A stretch of 64,000 nt of DNA from Jiella mangrovi (GCF_017815135.1 NZ_JAGJCF010000002.1:372001-436000), one strand, 5' to 3'. Numbered from the stretch's first letter, positions 23,640 through 33,384 are shown. The notes: generated by a model from the sequence alone, not told the origin. Numbers and translations: made by a program.

Positions 23640-24290
23640 TCAGCCGGGAATGGTCATGCCGCGGTAAGAGGCGATGGCAAGGAGGATCGCCGCACCGAGC
23701 ACGGCGCCGATCATCAGCCAGACGAGCGCGATGGCAAATTCGGTGGTCTTCGTGCGCGGACGCTTCTCGTCCTTCTTCTGCGGCTCGTTGATCCGCAGCG
23801 GCTCGTCGCTCGCATGGGACGGCTTGGAACTGCGCCCCTGCTGACCGACGTCACCGTCACCGAGAGCATCGTCGGCCGCATAGGCCTTCTCGCGATCGAC
23901 GATCCGCTCCGCGACATAGTTCGTCACATGGTCGGCGATCACGCGCGGTTCGGTCGATTCGGCGAGCGTCAGGCGGCCAAGGCGGGTCTCGCGGACGAAG
24001 CGATAGGTCCGCCGGTCACGCGCCATCATGACGTTGGCGGTTCCGTCGATCCACAGGCGCGGATGCGCGCCGCCCGAGACCGTGAAATCGAAATAGTCGT
24101 CGGCCGGATCGAGTTCGCGGGTGATCGGCTGGAGTTCCTCGGCCAGGATATCCAGCCGGGCGCGGTCGGCCTCGCGGATATCGACGACGACATCGGAGCG
24201 CTGCGCCGCAGCGATCTTCGCCTGACGCACCGCATCTGCCAGCCGTTTCGTCCCCATCAGATGCGGGATCGTTTCCTTCGTCTCGCTCAT
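23640..24290 (-). CDS. conserved Rhizobiales membrane-anchored protein, function unknown
   Basis: 216 residues from the ATG at 24290, which has GAGGTGGGA upstream (an earlier GTG at 24296 is less likely). The N-terminal 130 residues are soluble and charged (MSETKETIPHLMGTKRLADA..., then LWIDGTANVMMARDRRTYRFVRET). A low-complexity linker with Lys/Arg follows, then a single C-terminal membrane helix at about 187-208 (IALVWLMIGAVLGAAILLAI), so it is a tail-anchored protein facing the cytoplasm. Convergent with bchP. I know this as a conserved hypothetical of the order, with no assigned job. Confidence 0.7.
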   Translation of the reverse strand: MSETKETIPHLMGTKRLADAVRQAKIAAAQRSDVVVDIREADRARLDILAEELQPITRELDPADDYFDFTVSGGAHPRLWIDGTANVMMARDRRTYRFVRETRLGRLTLAESTEPRVIADHVTNYVAERIVDREKAYAADDALGDGDVGQQGRSSKPSHASDEPLRINEPQKKDEKRPRTKTTEFAIALVWLMIGAVLGAAILLAIASYRGMTIPG

Positions 24291-24380
24291 TCCCACCTCG
24301 AATCGACCCGCTGAACCGAAAATTAACCGTAACGGCGTTTCGCATCGAAAGAAACTGGAACGATCGCCCGCAAGGGCATT

Positions 24381-25154
24381 TCAGGCGCCCTCGCCCCGCG
24401 CGATCGCCCGGCGAATTGCGGCGACACTCTCGCTAGGAGCTTCCAGTGTCAGCATGTGGCCGGCATCTTGAAGTCGCCTGACATAAAATTGCGGCGGAAG
24501 TTGCTTGCTCTGGGAAACCGGGGTGACAGTGTCCGCCTCGCCCCAAAGCACCTCAATGGCAACACCAGTCGCCGCGACCGCTTCGAGCGGCAGGACGCCC
24601 TGCTCACCGGTCGAAAAAAGCAGATCGAAGACCGTGCGAATTTCGGCCCGCCCCGCCCGATCGCTGCAATGCCTGGCCATGTCCGGCGAAACGGTAAATC
24701 CCTCGGCCACCATTGCCCGGAGCGCGGCGATCAGGTTCGCCTCGCTCGTTGCGTCCATCATGGCGCGGATCTTCTCGGCGTCGATCTCGGGACCGAACCC
24801 GCCCGGTGCAAGAAGCGTCAGCGAGAGCGCGCGCGCCGGCTCGAACAAGGCGCTCAGGCAGGCGACCGCGCCGCCCATCGAATGACCGACGAAATGCGCC
24901 TTCGCGATCTTGCGCGCCGCGAGCTCGGCGAGCACGGCCCGCGCCGCGACCTTCGGTGGGCCGAAGCCGGGAAACTCCCGCGACCGGCCATGACCGGGCA
25001 GGTCGAAGGCGAGGCATCGCCGGCCCTCTTCGGCAAAGACCTGGACGATGTCCCTGAAGGCTTCCGCCTGCCCGTCGAAGCCGTGCAGGAAGACGAGCGG
25101 CGGCTTCTCGCCGCCACCCCTCTCGATCGCATGAAGCCGCGCCGCCTCGCTCAC
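24381..25154 (-). CDS. alpha/beta hydrolase
   Basis: 257 residues. Oxyanion motif LHGFDG at about 22-28, nucleophile elbow GHSMGG (Ser at about 92), Asp in WGEADTVTP and His in DAGHML near the C-terminus, so the catalytic triad is complete. The fold is that of esterases and acyltransferase-type hydrolases such as the acetoin dehydrogenase E2-linked group; substrate unknown. It starts seven bases after leuA, so it shares that transcript. Confidence 0.85.
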   Translation of the reverse strand: MSEAARLHAIERGGGEKPPLVFLHGFDGQAEAFRDIVQVFAEEGRRCLAFDLPGHGRSREFPGFGPPKVAARAVLAELAARKIAKAHFVGHSMGGAVACLSALFEPARALSLTLLAPGGFGPEIDAEKIRAMMDATSEANLIAALRAMVAEGFTVSPDMARHCSDRAGRAEIRTVFDLLFSTGEQGVLPLEAVAATGVAIEVLWGEADTVTPVSQSKQLPPQFYVRRLQDAGHMLTLEAPSESVAAIRRAIARGEGA

Positions 25155-25161
25155 CGGCCCC

Positions 25162-26892
25162 TCACTCGGAAAGGATGCGGTTCACCGCCGAGACGATCGC
25201 CTCGAGCGAGGCCGAGACGATGTTCTTGTTGATCGCCGCGCCGAACAGTCGGCCGTTCGCATGGGCGATTTCCATGTAGCAGATCGCCCGGGCATCGGAG
25301 CCCGCGCCGAGCGAGTGCTCGGAATAGTCGAAGACCGAGAACTCGATGCCGAGATGGCGCTTCAACGCATCGATGAAGCCGTCGATCGGCCCGGTGCCGT
25401 TGCCCTCGATGGTGATCTCCTGGCCGCCATCGACGATCATCGCCTCGACGATGCGCTCGCCCTTCACATTCTGGTTCGGCCGGGTGAAGTGGTCGACGAA
25501 CTTGATGCGCCCGGCGGGCTGCTCGACATAGCGCTCGATGAAGCGCTCGTAGATCGCCTTGGCCGGCAATTCGACGCCGGTCTCGTCGGTGATGTGCTGG
25601 ATGTCCTCGCGGAACTCGATCTGCAGATTGCGCGGCAGGTTGAGGCCGTAGTCGGCCTGCAGGATATAGGCGATACCGCCCTTGCCCGACTGCGAGTTGA
25701 TGCGGATGATCGCCTCGTAGCTGCGGCCGACATCCTTCGGATTGATCGGCAGATAGGGCACTTCCCAGACTTCCGAGTTGGCCGCCCGCCTCGCCTTCAT
25801 GCCCTTGTTGATCGCGTCCTGATGCGAGCCGGAAAAGGCGGTGTAGACGAGTTCGCCGACATAGGGGTGGCGCTCGGGGATCGCCAGCTTGTTGCAGTAC
25901 TCGTAGACGTCCTTGATCGCGTTGATGTCACGGACGTCGAGGCCGGGGTCGATCCCTTGCGTGTACATGTTGAGCGCCAGCGTCACGAGATCGACATTGC
26001 CGGTGCGCTCGCCATTGCCGAACAAGGTGCCTTCCACGCGGTCGGCGCCGGCCATCAGGCCGAGTTCGGTGGCGGCGATCGCCGTGCCGCGGTCGTTGTG
26101 GGGGTGCAGCGAGACGATCAGGCTGTCGCGATTGTCGAGATTGCGGCACATCCATTCGATCTGGTCGGCATGGACGTTCGGCGTCGACATCTCGACGGTG
26201 GCCGGCAGGTTGAAGATCAGCTTGTCGTCGGGCGTCGGCTGGATCACCTCGGCGACCGCATTGCAGATCTCCACGGCGAAATCGAGCTCTGTACCGGTGA
26301 AGCTCTCGGGCGAATATTCGAAGCGGTAGCCGCCACCGGCCTTGGCCGCCATGTCGGCGATCATCTTCGCAGCGTCGACGGCGATCTGCCGGATCCCCGC
26401 GCGGTCCTTCTGGAACACCACGCGGCGCTGCAATTCGCTGGTGGAGTTGTAGAAATGGACGATCGGCCGGACCGAGCCCTCGAGCGATTCAAAGGTCCTC
26501 TGGATCAGCTCCGGCCGGCACTGGACCAGAACCTGCAGCGAGACGTCGTCCGGCGTGCCGCCCCGTTCGATGCACCAGCGGGCAAAGTCGAAATCGGTCT
26601 GCGAGGCCGACGGAAAGCCGATCTCGATTTCCTTGAAGTTCATGGCCAGCAGCATCGCGAAGAAGCGGGCCTTGCGGTCGTGGCCCATCGGGTCGACGAG
26701 CGCCTGGTTGCCGTCGCGCAGATCGACCGAGCACCAGATCGGCGGTTCGGTGATGGTCTTTGACGGCCATGTGCGGTCGGGCAGATCGATGGTGCCGTAG
26801 GGCCGGTATTTCTTCGGCGCGTCGGGCATGGTGCGGCGATCGGGCTCGGCGGTCTCTCGGGCGACGGAGGAAGCCTGGGGCATGGCGGACAT
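25162..26892 (-). CDS. leuA: 2-isopropylmalate synthase
   Basis: 577 residues, the long LeuA form. It condenses acetyl-CoA with 2-oxoisovalerate, the first committed step of leucine synthesis. The DRE-TIM catalytic start is WCSVDLRDGNQALVDPM (about 52-68), the metal-binding HPHNDRGTA segment follows at about 237-245, and the C-terminal 150 residues form the Leu-binding regulatory domain. The ATG at 26892 has AAAGGTT upstream; a GTG eight codons earlier is not needed. A leader peptide with six consecutive Leu codons lies upstream. Confidence 0.95.
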   Translation of the reverse strand: MSAMPQASSVARETAEPDRRTMPDAPKKYRPYGTIDLPDRTWPSKTITEPPIWCSVDLRDGNQALVDPMGHDRKARFFAMLLAMNFKEIEIGFPSASQTDFDFARWCIERGGTPDDVSLQVLVQCRPELIQRTFESLEGSVRPIVHFYNSTSELQRRVVFQKDRAGIRQIAVDAAKMIADMAAKAGGGYRFEYSPESFTGTELDFAVEICNAVAEVIQPTPDDKLIFNLPATVEMSTPNVHADQIEWMCRNLDNRDSLIVSLHPHNDRGTAIAATELGLMAGADRVEGTLFGNGERTGNVDLVTLALNMYTQGIDPGLDVRDINAIKDVYEYCNKLAIPERHPYVGELVYTAFSGSHQDAINKGMKARRAANSEVWEVPYLPINPKDVGRSYEAIIRINSQSGKGGIAYILQADYGLNLPRNLQIEFREDIQHITDETGVELPAKAIYERFIERYVEQPAGRIKFVDHFTRPNQNVKGERIVEAMIVDGGQEITIEGNGTGPIDGFIDALKRHLGIEFSVFDYSEHSLGAGSDARAICYMEIAHANGRLFGAAINKNIVSASLEAIVSAVNRILSE

Positions 26893-27045
26893 GGGTTTTG
26901 AACCTTTCGGTCTCACGGACGGCCGCGGCGCGCTGTCACGAGCGGCGCAGATGGCGGACGCATCCGATATTTCGATGGATTTGTGAAGACCAAGGGACTG
27001 TGGCCGGCATCGCGCCGAGCCCGCTCGACCGCCGGACGCCCCTTG

Positions 27046-27165
27046 CTACCGGGCCCGACGGTCGCCGCTAAGAAGGAGGAGCAGTAGCTTGGAGGACGCG
27101 CGCAGAGCCGCCCCGCCGCAACGCGGCAGGCTGGTCTCATTCAGCGGGGTCCTCGAAAATTCCAT
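27046..27165 (-). CDS. leuL: leucine leader peptide controlling leuA
   Basis: A 39-codon frame, ATG at 27165 to TAG at 27048-27046, has a run of six leucine codons, all different or rare-type (CTA CTG CTC CTC CTT CTT), giving KLLLLLLSGDRRAR before the stop. It lies 153 bases upstream of leuA on the same strand. This is the layout of a transcription-attenuation leader in which ribosome stalling at Leu codons senses charged tRNA-Leu. Just 3' of the run GACCGTC can pair with GGCGGTC after the stop, a possible part of the switching stems. A -10-like TATTTT is only seven bases before the ATG, so the message may be leaderless. Confidence 0.75.
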   Translation of the reverse strand: MEFSRTPLNETSLPRCGGAALRASSKLLLLLLSGDRRAR

Positions 27166-27172
27166 GGTGCGC

Positions 27173-27200
27173 AAAATAGCCGACAGCTTTCGCAATGCAA
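27173..27200 (-). promoter_or_regulatory. probable promoter of the leuL-leuA transcript
   Basis: On the minus strand TTGCAT (27200-27195) is followed after 16 bases by TATTTT (27178-27173), and seven bases later comes the leuL ATG. No ribosome-binding site lies in between. Confidence 0.5.
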
Positions 27201-27242
27201 GCGCTTTGATCGATCGCCAGCCCATCCTTCGGCAGAGCGGTC

Positions 27243-28145
27243 TTACAAAACCGGCACGCCGGTCTGCTTGGCCTCGTCCTCGGGCTCGACATGGATCAGC
27301 ACGCGGGCGCCGGTGAACAGCTCCTGCAGCGCATCCTCGATCCGGTCGCAGATCCTGTGGGAGTCAGCGACGGTCATCTTGCCCGGCACCACCAGATGGA
27401 ACTCGATGAACATCGCCCGGCCGGCAAGCCGTGTCCTCAAGTCATGCACTTCCAGCGCGCCTTCGGCGTTGCAGGAGATCGTTTCGCGCACCTTCGCTTC
27501 GGAATCGGTGTCGATCGCCTCGTCCATCAGGCCGGAAAGCGAACTGGTGACGACGCGTGCGCCCTCCCAGAGAATATTCAGGGCGACGACAGCGGCCAGC
27601 AGTGGATCGAGGATCGTCCAGCCGGTCAGCGTCGCGACGACGAGGCCGAAGACGACGCCTGTCGAGGTGACGACGTCGGTCATGATATGCCGTCCGTCGG
27701 CAGCGATGGCCGGCGAGCGGTGCCCCCTTCCGAAGCGGATGAGATAGACCGCCCAGACGGCGTTGATGACCGTCGCCACGCCGCTGATGAGAAGCCCCTC
27801 GACCGGCGCGTCGATGGCGCGCGGCTCGAGATAGGCGCCCCAGGCCTCTCGAAGGATCAGGAGCGCCGCCAAGACGATCAGGACGCCCTCGACGACGGCG
27901 GAAAAATACTCCGCCTTGGTGTGGCCGAAGGGATGGTCGTTGTCGGCCGGCTTGTAGCTGACCGTCACGGCCCACAAGGCGATTAGCCCGGCGACGACGT
28001 TGACGATCGATTCCAAGGCGTCCGAAAACAGCGCCACCGAGCCGGTCAGGATATAGGCGACGTATTTGATCGCGAGCACGACGAGCGCGATCACGACGCT
28101 CGCGGCCGCTACGCGCTTGGCGATCGGGGCATTGGCTTCAGGCAT
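27243..28145 (-). CDS. cation diffusion facilitator (Zn2+/Fe2+/Mn2+-type exporter)
   Basis: 300 residues, six membrane segments in the first 200 and a cytoplasmic metal-binding domain at the end. Metal-site residues: SDALES in helix 2 (about 42-47), PFGHTKAE in the loop after it, and HIMTDVVTS in helix 5 (about 158-166). The C-terminal domain has FIEFHLVVPGKMTVADSHRICDRIEDAL. Helix 2 has the DxxxD-like SDALES where zinc exporters of the HxxxD class have His, so iron or manganese is a fair alternative; this is inference. Between leuL and trpEG, same strand, 23 bases from the trpEG stop. Confidence 0.9.
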   Translation of the reverse strand: MPEANAPIAKRVAAASVVIALVVLAIKYVAYILTGSVALFSDALESIVNVVAGLIALWAVTVSYKPADNDHPFGHTKAEYFSAVVEGVLIVLAALLILREAWGAYLEPRAIDAPVEGLLISGVATVINAVWAVYLIRFGRGHRSPAIAADGRHIMTDVVTSTGVVFGLVVATLTGWTILDPLLAAVVALNILWEGARVVTSSLSGLMDEAIDTDSEAKVRETISCNAEGALEVHDLRTRLAGRAMFIEFHLVVPGKMTVADSHRICDRIEDALQELFTGARVLIHVEPEDEAKQTGVPVL

Positions 28146-28168
28146 TCTGAAAAACTCGACCGCCCGAG

Positions 28169-30358
28169 CTAGGCGGCCTTCTCCCTGGCACGGCGGGGCA
28201 GATGGGCGACGATGTTCTCGATCATCCGCATACCGGCATCTCCACCCAGCGTCATGATGCTTTCAGGGTGGAACTGCACGGCCGCGACGGGTTCGCTGCG
28301 GTGTTCGAAGGCCATGACGATGCCGTCCTCGGTCTCGGCCGTGACCTCGAAGTCGCGCGGCAGGCGCACCGGATCGGCAAAGATCGAATGATAGCGGCCG
28401 ACGGTGATCTCGGCAGGCAGGCCGGAAAAGATGATGCCCGGCTTGTCGATCCTTATGCGCGAGGGTTTGCCATGCATCGGAACATGCAGCGTCCTCAGCG
28501 CACCGCCATAGGACTCGGCGAGAGCCTGAAGCCCGAGGCAGACGCCGAAGATCGCCGCCCCGCGCTCGCGCGCCGCGGCGATCGTGCCCTTGCAGTCGAA
28601 GTCCGACGGCATGCCGGGACCAGGCGAGAGGACGACGAGATCCGGGTCGATCCGCTCGAAGATTTCGGGCGCGACGGGGGTTCTCACGGTGGCGACCGTT
28701 GCGCCAGTCTGGCGGAAGTAGTTCGCCAGGGTATGGACGAAGGAATCCTCGTGGTCGACGAGAAGAACCCGCAGGCCCTCGCCCACCTTCGCGGCCTCCC
28801 GCGCCCCGGACGTGGCGTTGGCGGCGCCCGCCTCGCGGATCGCGCCGAGAAGGGCGGAGGCCTTGAGTTCGGTCTCGGCCTCTTCTTCCTCGGGGTTGGA
28901 ATCATAGAGCAGCGTCGCGCCGGCGCGCACTTCGGCGATGCCGTCCTTCAGCCGAATGGTCCTCAGCGTCAGGCCGGTGTTCATGTCGCCGTTGAAATGG
29001 ACCATGCCGACGGCGCCGCCATACCAGGCGCGCGGGCTCTTCTCGTGTCTTTCGATGAAGCGCATGGCCCAGAGCTTCGGCGCGCCGGTCACAGTTACCG
29101 CCCAGGCGTGGGAGAGGAAGGCGTCGAAGGCGTCCATGCCGTCCCGCAGCCGGCCCTCGATGTGGTCGACCGTGTGGATCAGCCGCGAATACATCTCGAT
29201 CTGCCGGCGGCCGATCACCTTGACCGAGCCCGGCTCGCAGACCCGGCTCTTGTCGTTGCGATCGACGTCGGAGCACATGGTGAGCTCCGACTCGTCCTTT
29301 TTCGAGTTGAGCAGCTTGAGGATCTGCTCCGAATCCGAGATCGCGTCCTCGCCGCGCTTGATCGTGCCGGAGATCGGGCAGGTCTCGACCCGGCGGCCAT
29401 TGACCCGGACGAACATTTCCGGCGAGGCGCCGATCAGGAATTCGTTGTCGCCGAGATTGATGAAGAAGGAATAGGGCGACGGGTTCACCGCCTTCAGCCG
29501 GCGCGAGATCTCCGAGGGCATATGCTCGGCCCGCTCGTAGAAGACCTGGCCGGGAACGACCTCGAACAGATTGCCGCGGCGAAACTCTTCCTTGGCGGCG
29601 CGCACAAGCTCGGAATATTCGCCGGGATTGTGGTCCCCCCGCGCCGGGATCTTGTCAGAGGCGGCGAAAGCCGCCTCCGGGCCGCCGCGCTCGAGCCCTT
29701 CGGTCGACGCCCCGTCGACGGCAAAGTCGTAGCGGGTGAGGAAGGCGGAAGCGGAGTAGTGGTCGACCTCGAGAATCTCGTCGGGAAGATAGAGCACGAG
29801 GTCCCGGCGGGCGGGGTCGCGAGCCTGCGATTCCGTCACCGGGTCGAACTGGAAGGCGAGGTCGTAGCCGAACGCACCGTAAAGGCCGATCGCCGGATCT
29901 TCCGGCGAACGAAACAGGGAGACGATAGTGCGAAGGACCGAGAAGACCGTCGGGATGCGCGAGCGTTCCTCTTCGGTCACCGCGCCCTTCGGCGAGGCGA
30001 TCGTGACGTCGATCCGCGCGTCATCCACGGCCAGCGATGCGACATCATCGCAGCCTCGCAGAGCTTCGGCGATAAAGCCGGCAAGCACCCGCCCCCGCTC
30101 GTTCAGCGCCTCGATCCAGAGATCGCGACCGCGCGACGCAATGGCGAGCGGCGGATCGACGAAGGCGACGTCCTGGCGGGTGTAGCGGCCGGGATATTCA
30201 TAGTTGGAAAACAGAATCGCCCCGCGGCGATTGTCGAGCTTGTCGAAATACGGGTCGATCGCGCCTTCGTAATCGACCTTCTCGCGCCGCCGCGTCACGA
30301 CCACGCCGCCTTGCGTGGTGTAGCGCTCGGCGCCGTCCTGAAGATGCTCGCTCACCAT
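28169..30358 (-). CDS. trpEG: anthranilate synthase, fused TrpE-TrpG
   Basis: 729 residues. The rhizobial one-chain anthranilate synthase converts chorismate and glutamine to anthranilate. TrpE part to about residue 505, with [29 protein letters not shown] and the AWYGGAVG block; glutaminase part from about 550, with nucleophile GVCLGLQAL and HPESIM. The ATG at 30358 has GGGAGA upstream; the frame continues 14 codons further but into the attenuator. Expression is controlled by the trpL leader and terminator immediately upstream. Confidence 0.96.
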   Translation of the reverse strand: MVSEHLQDGAERYTTQGGVVVTRRREKVDYEGAIDPYFDKLDNRRGAILFSNYEYPGRYTRQDVAFVDPPLAIASRGRDLWIEALNERGRVLAGFIAEALRGCDDVASLAVDDARIDVTIASPKGAVTEEERSRIPTVFSVLRTIVSLFRSPEDPAIGLYGAFGYDLAFQFDPVTESQARDPARRDLVLYLPDEILEVDHYSASAFLTRYDFAVDGASTEGLERGGPEAAFAASDKIPARGDHNPGEYSELVRAAKEEFRRGNLFEVVPGQVFYERAEHMPSEISRRLKAVNPSPYSFFINLGDNEFLIGASPEMFVRVNGRRVETCPISGTIKRGEDAISDSEQILKLLNSKKDESELTMCSDVDRNDKSRVCEPGSVKVIGRRQIEMYSRLIHTVDHIEGRLRDGMDAFDAFLSHAWAVTVTGAPKLWAMRFIERHEKSPRAWYGGAVGMVHFNGDMNTGLTLRTIRLKDGIAEVRAGATLLYDSNPEEEEAETELKASALLGAIREAGAANATSGAREAAKVGEGLRVLLVDHEDSFVHTLANYFRQTGATVATVRTPVAPEIFERIDPDLVVLSPGPGMPSDFDCKGTIAAARERGAAIFGVCLGLQALAESYGGALRTLHVPMHGKPSRIRIDKPGIIFSGLPAEITVGRYHSIFADPVRLPRDFEVTAETEDGIVMAFEHRSEPVAAVQFHPESIMTLGGDAGMRMIENIVAHLPRRAREKAA

Positions 30359-30402
30359 CCCAAGTCTCCCGGGTTTTGCCCGTTGGTCCGGACGCCACAA
30401 GC

Positions 30403-30432
30403 AAAAAGGCCGCCCGGATTTCGAGGCGGCCT
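30403..30432 (-). terminator. trp attenuator terminator
   Basis: Read on the minus strand GGCCGCC (30431-30425) pairs with GGCGGCC (30414-30408) around a ten-base loop, followed by TTTTT. It lies between the trpL stop and the trpEG start, where a rho-independent attenuator belongs. Confidence 0.85.
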
Positions 30433-30470
30433 ATATTCGAGATCACGACATGCGTCGGCCCGGCCGCTCT

Positions 30471-30518
30471 TTAGAGCGCCCACCACCAGTTCTTCATCGT
30501 GACGATCGTGTGTTCCAT
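30471..30518 (-). CDS. trpL: tryptophan leader peptide
   Basis: A 15-residue peptide, MEHTIVTMKNWWWAL, with three consecutive Trp codons and a TAA stop at 30473-30471. It resembles Sinorhizobium TrpL, also a 14-15 residue peptide with WWW. Ribosome stalling at the Trp codons when Trp is scarce prevents formation of the terminator downstream. The promoter -10 box ends six bases before the ATG, so the transcript probably starts at the AUG, as it does in Sinorhizobium. Confidence 0.9.
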   Translation of the reverse strand: MEHTIVTMKNWWWAL

Positions 30519-30524
30519 GGCTGA

Positions 30525-30553
30525 TCGATAGCCGCTGGCGGGACAAAGGGCAA
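30525..30553 (-). promoter_or_regulatory. promoter of trpL-trpEG
   Basis: TTGCCC (30553-30548), 17-base spacer, TATCGA (30530-30525), then six bases to the trpL ATG. Spacing is ideal for sigma-70 and predicts transcription starting at the A of the ATG. Confidence 0.6.
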
Positions 30554-30776
30554 TGGGCCGAAAGCCGCTTTCGGGCAACAGACGGCGTGGCGGACGAGCG
30601 GCGGCTATCGCGGACCCTCGCCGGATCGCCAGAGCAAACAGTCATCGCGAACAGGACGTCAAAGCCGAGCGGCGCCTGCCGCCGCAACAATATTTGTGCT
30701 TCTGATCTTTTGCCATGGTTACGCTATGGAACGCGATGGGATACTGACGCCCTAGCAATTATCGTTGTGGGATGCT

Positions 30777-32606
30777 GTGACAGTGGAGCATGGACCGATC
30801 CTGGCCGACCTGGAGATCTTCGGTTCGCTCTCGCCGGAAGAGCGCAGCGAGATCCTCAGCGAAGTCGAACATCTGCGCGTGCCCCGCGGCCGCTATCTGA
30901 TCCGGCTCGGCGAAGAAGCCGACGTTCTGTATTTCGTCCTCCGCGGGCGGTTCGAGGTCTTGCGCAGCGGCGGGCAGCTCGTGGCGGAGATCGGGGCCGG
31001 CGAACCGATCGGCGAGATTGCGTTCTTTGCCGGGGAGCGCCGCACCGCCGACGTCAGGGCATCGCGCGACAGCGAGCTCCTCTCTTTGTCGCGAAGCGCA
31101 TACGAGGCGGTGTCGGCGCGGGTGCCGGCCTTCGGACAGGCCGTGCTGCGCGCCTTCGGGCGCCGGCTCGCCGCCGCCGCGACGACGGCGCCTGCCCTGT
31201 CGCCGCGCGTGCCCGGCCATATCGGAATCTGTGCCGCCGGGCCGACACCGCCGCCCGCCGACCTCGTTTTCGACCTTTGCGAAAAGCTCGCGGCCACGGG
31301 CGCCGACGTCGTGAGGCGAAAAGACGTGCCGAGCGGGATCGACATCGGCGACGAAGGCGCCTTCGCGACGTGGATGCTGTCGCGCGAAACCCAGTGCGAT
31401 CGCCTCGTCCTGTTGACCGGCGACGGCGACCCGGCCTTCGACCGCGCGGCGCTGCGCCAGTCGGACTTTCTCCTGCTTCTCGGCGAAGGTCGGATTGCGG
31501 GCAACGGCCCCGTGCCGAAGGGCGAACTGGAGACCTATGCGCTCAGCCTGTTTCCGGCGCGAAACACCGGCCTCGCGCTCTGGCGGAAGCGAGCCGGCGA
31601 GGCGATTCATTCGACCAGGGACTGGCTCGCGGACCGCTCGGTCCAGCTCCATCATCACCTCGCGATCGACCGGCCTGCCGATATCGATCGCCTCCTGCGC
31701 TTCCTGACGGGACGCGCGCTCGGGATCGTGTTCGGAGGCGGCGGCGCGCTCGGTTCGGGCCATCTCGGCGTGATGCGTGCACTTCTGGAAGCAGGCGCGA
31801 CATTCGACATGTATGGCGGCGCGAGCATCGGCTCCAGCGTCGCGGTCGAATATGCCAGCGGCCGGGACAGGCAGGATTTCATGGATCATTTCGAGGCGTT
31901 CTTCCTGCGCGAACGCGCCCTCAGCCGCCTGACGGTGCCGATCTACAGCGTCTTCGACCATCGCCATTTCGATGCCGCGCTCGTCAGGCGCTATGGCGAC
32001 CTCGCGCTCGAGGACTGCCCCACCAGCGTCTTTGCCGTCTCGACGAACCTGTCGAGCGCAAAGCTCGAGCTGCATCGCCGGGGGCTTGCCTGGCATGCGA
32101 TCCGGGCTTCGAGTTCGATCCCCGCCGCGCTGCCGCCCTTCGTCACGGAGACCGGCGAGGTGCTGGTCGACGGCGGCATTCTCGATAACCTGCCGCTCGA
32201 CGTGATGCGCTCGCTGAAACCTGGCCCGAACGTCGTCATCGCCCTGTCGGTCGAGAGCGACTGGACCGTGGAGACCCGCTACGACGCGCTGCCGCCGCGC
32301 GGCACGCTGGCCCGGCAGCTGGCGCTCCGCCGGCACGACAGCAAGGATTTTCCGCGGATCATCGAGACCGTCACCCGCGCCATGACGGTGTCGAGCAGTC
32401 GTGTCGCCCGGGTCATGAAACTGTCGGAGGACGTTCTCATCGAACCGAAGTCGGTGCCCGGGATGGGCATTCTCGACTGGCGCCTCGTGCGCGAGCAGGA
32501 GGCCGCCGCCTACGACCATGCCGCTCGGCGTCTGGAAGCGGCCGGCGGCTTCGAAGCGCTGCTGGCCGAGGCGCGGAACGGATGCGAAAGTCCGGACGCT
32601 CTTTGA
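30777..32606 (+). CDS. NTE-type patatin lipase with N-terminal cyclic-nucleotide-binding domain
   Basis: 609 residues from the GTG at 30777 (GGGA upstream; a TTG four codons earlier lacks any site). Layout: cNMP-binding fold at about 8-125 (PRGRYLIRLGEEADVLYFVLRGRFEVL, GEIAFFAGERRTADVRA); middle Rossmann-like segment (about 145-300); patatin domain at about 315-500 with oxyanion loop GGGGALGSGHLG, nucleophile GASIGSS and the Asp of VDGGILDNLP. It is expected to hydrolyse phospholipids or lysophospholipids at the membrane. The R-x-A motif ERRTADVRA fits a functional cyclic nucleotide pocket. Convergent with queC. Confidence 0.9.
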   Translation: MTVEHGPILADLEIFGSLSPEERSEILSEVEHLRVPRGRYLIRLGEEADVLYFVLRGRFEVLRSGGQLVAEIGAGEPIGEIAFFAGERRTADVRASRDSELLSLSRSAYEAVSARVPAFGQAVLRAFGRRLAAAATTAPALSPRVPGHIGICAAGPTPPPADLVFDLCEKLAATGADVVRRKDVPSGIDIGDEGAFATWMLSRETQCDRLVLLTGDGDPAFDRAALRQSDFLLLLGEGRIAGNGPVPKGELETYALSLFPARNTGLALWRKRAGEAIHSTRDWLADRSVQLHHHLAIDRPADIDRLLRFLTGRALGIVFGGGGALGSGHLGVMRALLEAGATFDMYGGASIGSSVAVEYASGRDRQDFMDHFEAFFLRERALSRLTVPIYSVFDHRHFDAALVRRYGDLALEDCPTSVFAVSTNLSSAKLELHRRGLAWHAIRASSSIPAALPPFVTETGEVLVDGGILDNLPLDVMRSLKPGPNVVIALSVESDWTVETRYDALPPRGTLARQLALRRHDSKDFPRIIETVTRAMTVSSSRVARVMKLSEDVLIEPKSVPGMGILDWRLVREQEAAAYDHAARRLEAAGGFEALLAEARNGCESPDAL

Positions 32607-32661
32607 GCACTGACCGGAGACTTGCGAAGGTCGGCGAGTGCCGGATGTGCAGAACCGGCCG

Positions 32662-33384
32662 TCAGGCCGGTGCCGTTGCCGCCCTGCCCTTCTTGAACCG
32701 CTCGAAGCCGGCCGCCCGCAGCTCGCAGGCCGGGCAGCTCCCGCAGCCATAGCCCCAGTCGTGGCGATGGCTGCGGTCGCCGTGGTAACAGGTGTGGGTT
32801 TCCTCACAAACGAGATCGACCAGCGCGGTGCCGCCCAGCCTTTCGGCCATCTCCCAAGTCGCCGCCTTGTCGATCCACATCAGCGGCGTGTCGATAACGA
32901 AGCGCGCCTCCATGCCGAGATTGAGCGCGAGCTGCATCGCCTTGATCGTGTCGTCGCGGCAGTCGGGATAGCCGGAGAAATCCGTCTCGCAAACGCCGGT
33001 CACGATGTGCTTGAGCCCGCGCCGATAGGCCAGCGCGCCGGCAAAGCCGAGGAACAGAAGATTGCGACCGGGCACGAAGGTGTTGGGCAGGCCGCCTTCC
33101 TCCATCGCGATCGCCGCGTCCCGCGTCAGCGCCGTCTCGCTGATCTGGCCGAGGACGCCCATGTCGATCATGTGATCCTCGCCGAGCCGCGCCGCCCAGT
33201 CGGGAAAGCCGGCCCGCAACTGCGCCAGGATCACCGGCCGAACATCCAGTTCCACATGATGGCGCTGGCCATAATCGAAGCCGATCGTCTCGACGTGATC
33301 GAATCGCTCGAGCGCGTAGGCGAGGCATGTGGTGGAATCCTGCCCGCCGGAGAACAGGACGAGCGCCCGCGTTTCATCGGCCAT
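32662..33384 (-). CDS. queC: 7-cyano-7-deazaguanine synthase
   Basis: 240 residues. QueC converts 7-carboxy-7-deazaguanine to preQ0 with ATP and ammonia, for queuosine in tRNA. ATP-pyrophosphatase motif SGGQDSTTC near residue 12; zinc site CYHGD...CGSCPAC at about 200-225. The ATG at 33384 has GAGG six bases upstream; the frame remains open for 25 codons more but without support. Its stop overlaps a small hairpin (ACCGGCC-GTCA-GGCCGGT, 32654-32671). Confidence 0.96.
   Translation of the reverse strand: MADETRALVLFSGGQDSTTCLAYALERFDHVETIGFDYGQRHHVELDVRPVILAQLRAGFPDWAARLGEDHMIDMGVLGQISETALTRDAAIAMEEGGLPNTFVPGRNLLFLGFAGALAYRRGLKHIVTGVCETDFSGYPDCRDDTIKAMQLALNLGMEARFVIDTPLMWIDKAATWEMAERLGGTALVDLVCEETHTCYHGDRSHRHDWGYGCGSCPACELRAAGFERFKKGRAATAPA

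Noticed and set aside
26913-27140. A 75-codon frame upstream of leuA beginning MRPACRVAAG
   Set aside because: It is out of frame with the leucine-codon run, which makes far more sense as the leader peptide in the neighbouring frame.
28202-30502. A 766-codon open frame opposite trpEG
   Set aside because: Antisense shadow of a complete TrpEG with no recognisable domain.
32654-32671. Hairpin at the queC stop as a terminator
   Set aside because: Perfect seven-base stem but no T-run on either strand.
30759-32807. A 682-codon open frame opposite the patatin-type lipase
   Set aside because: Low-information Arg-rich translation, and it runs across the convergent queC region.
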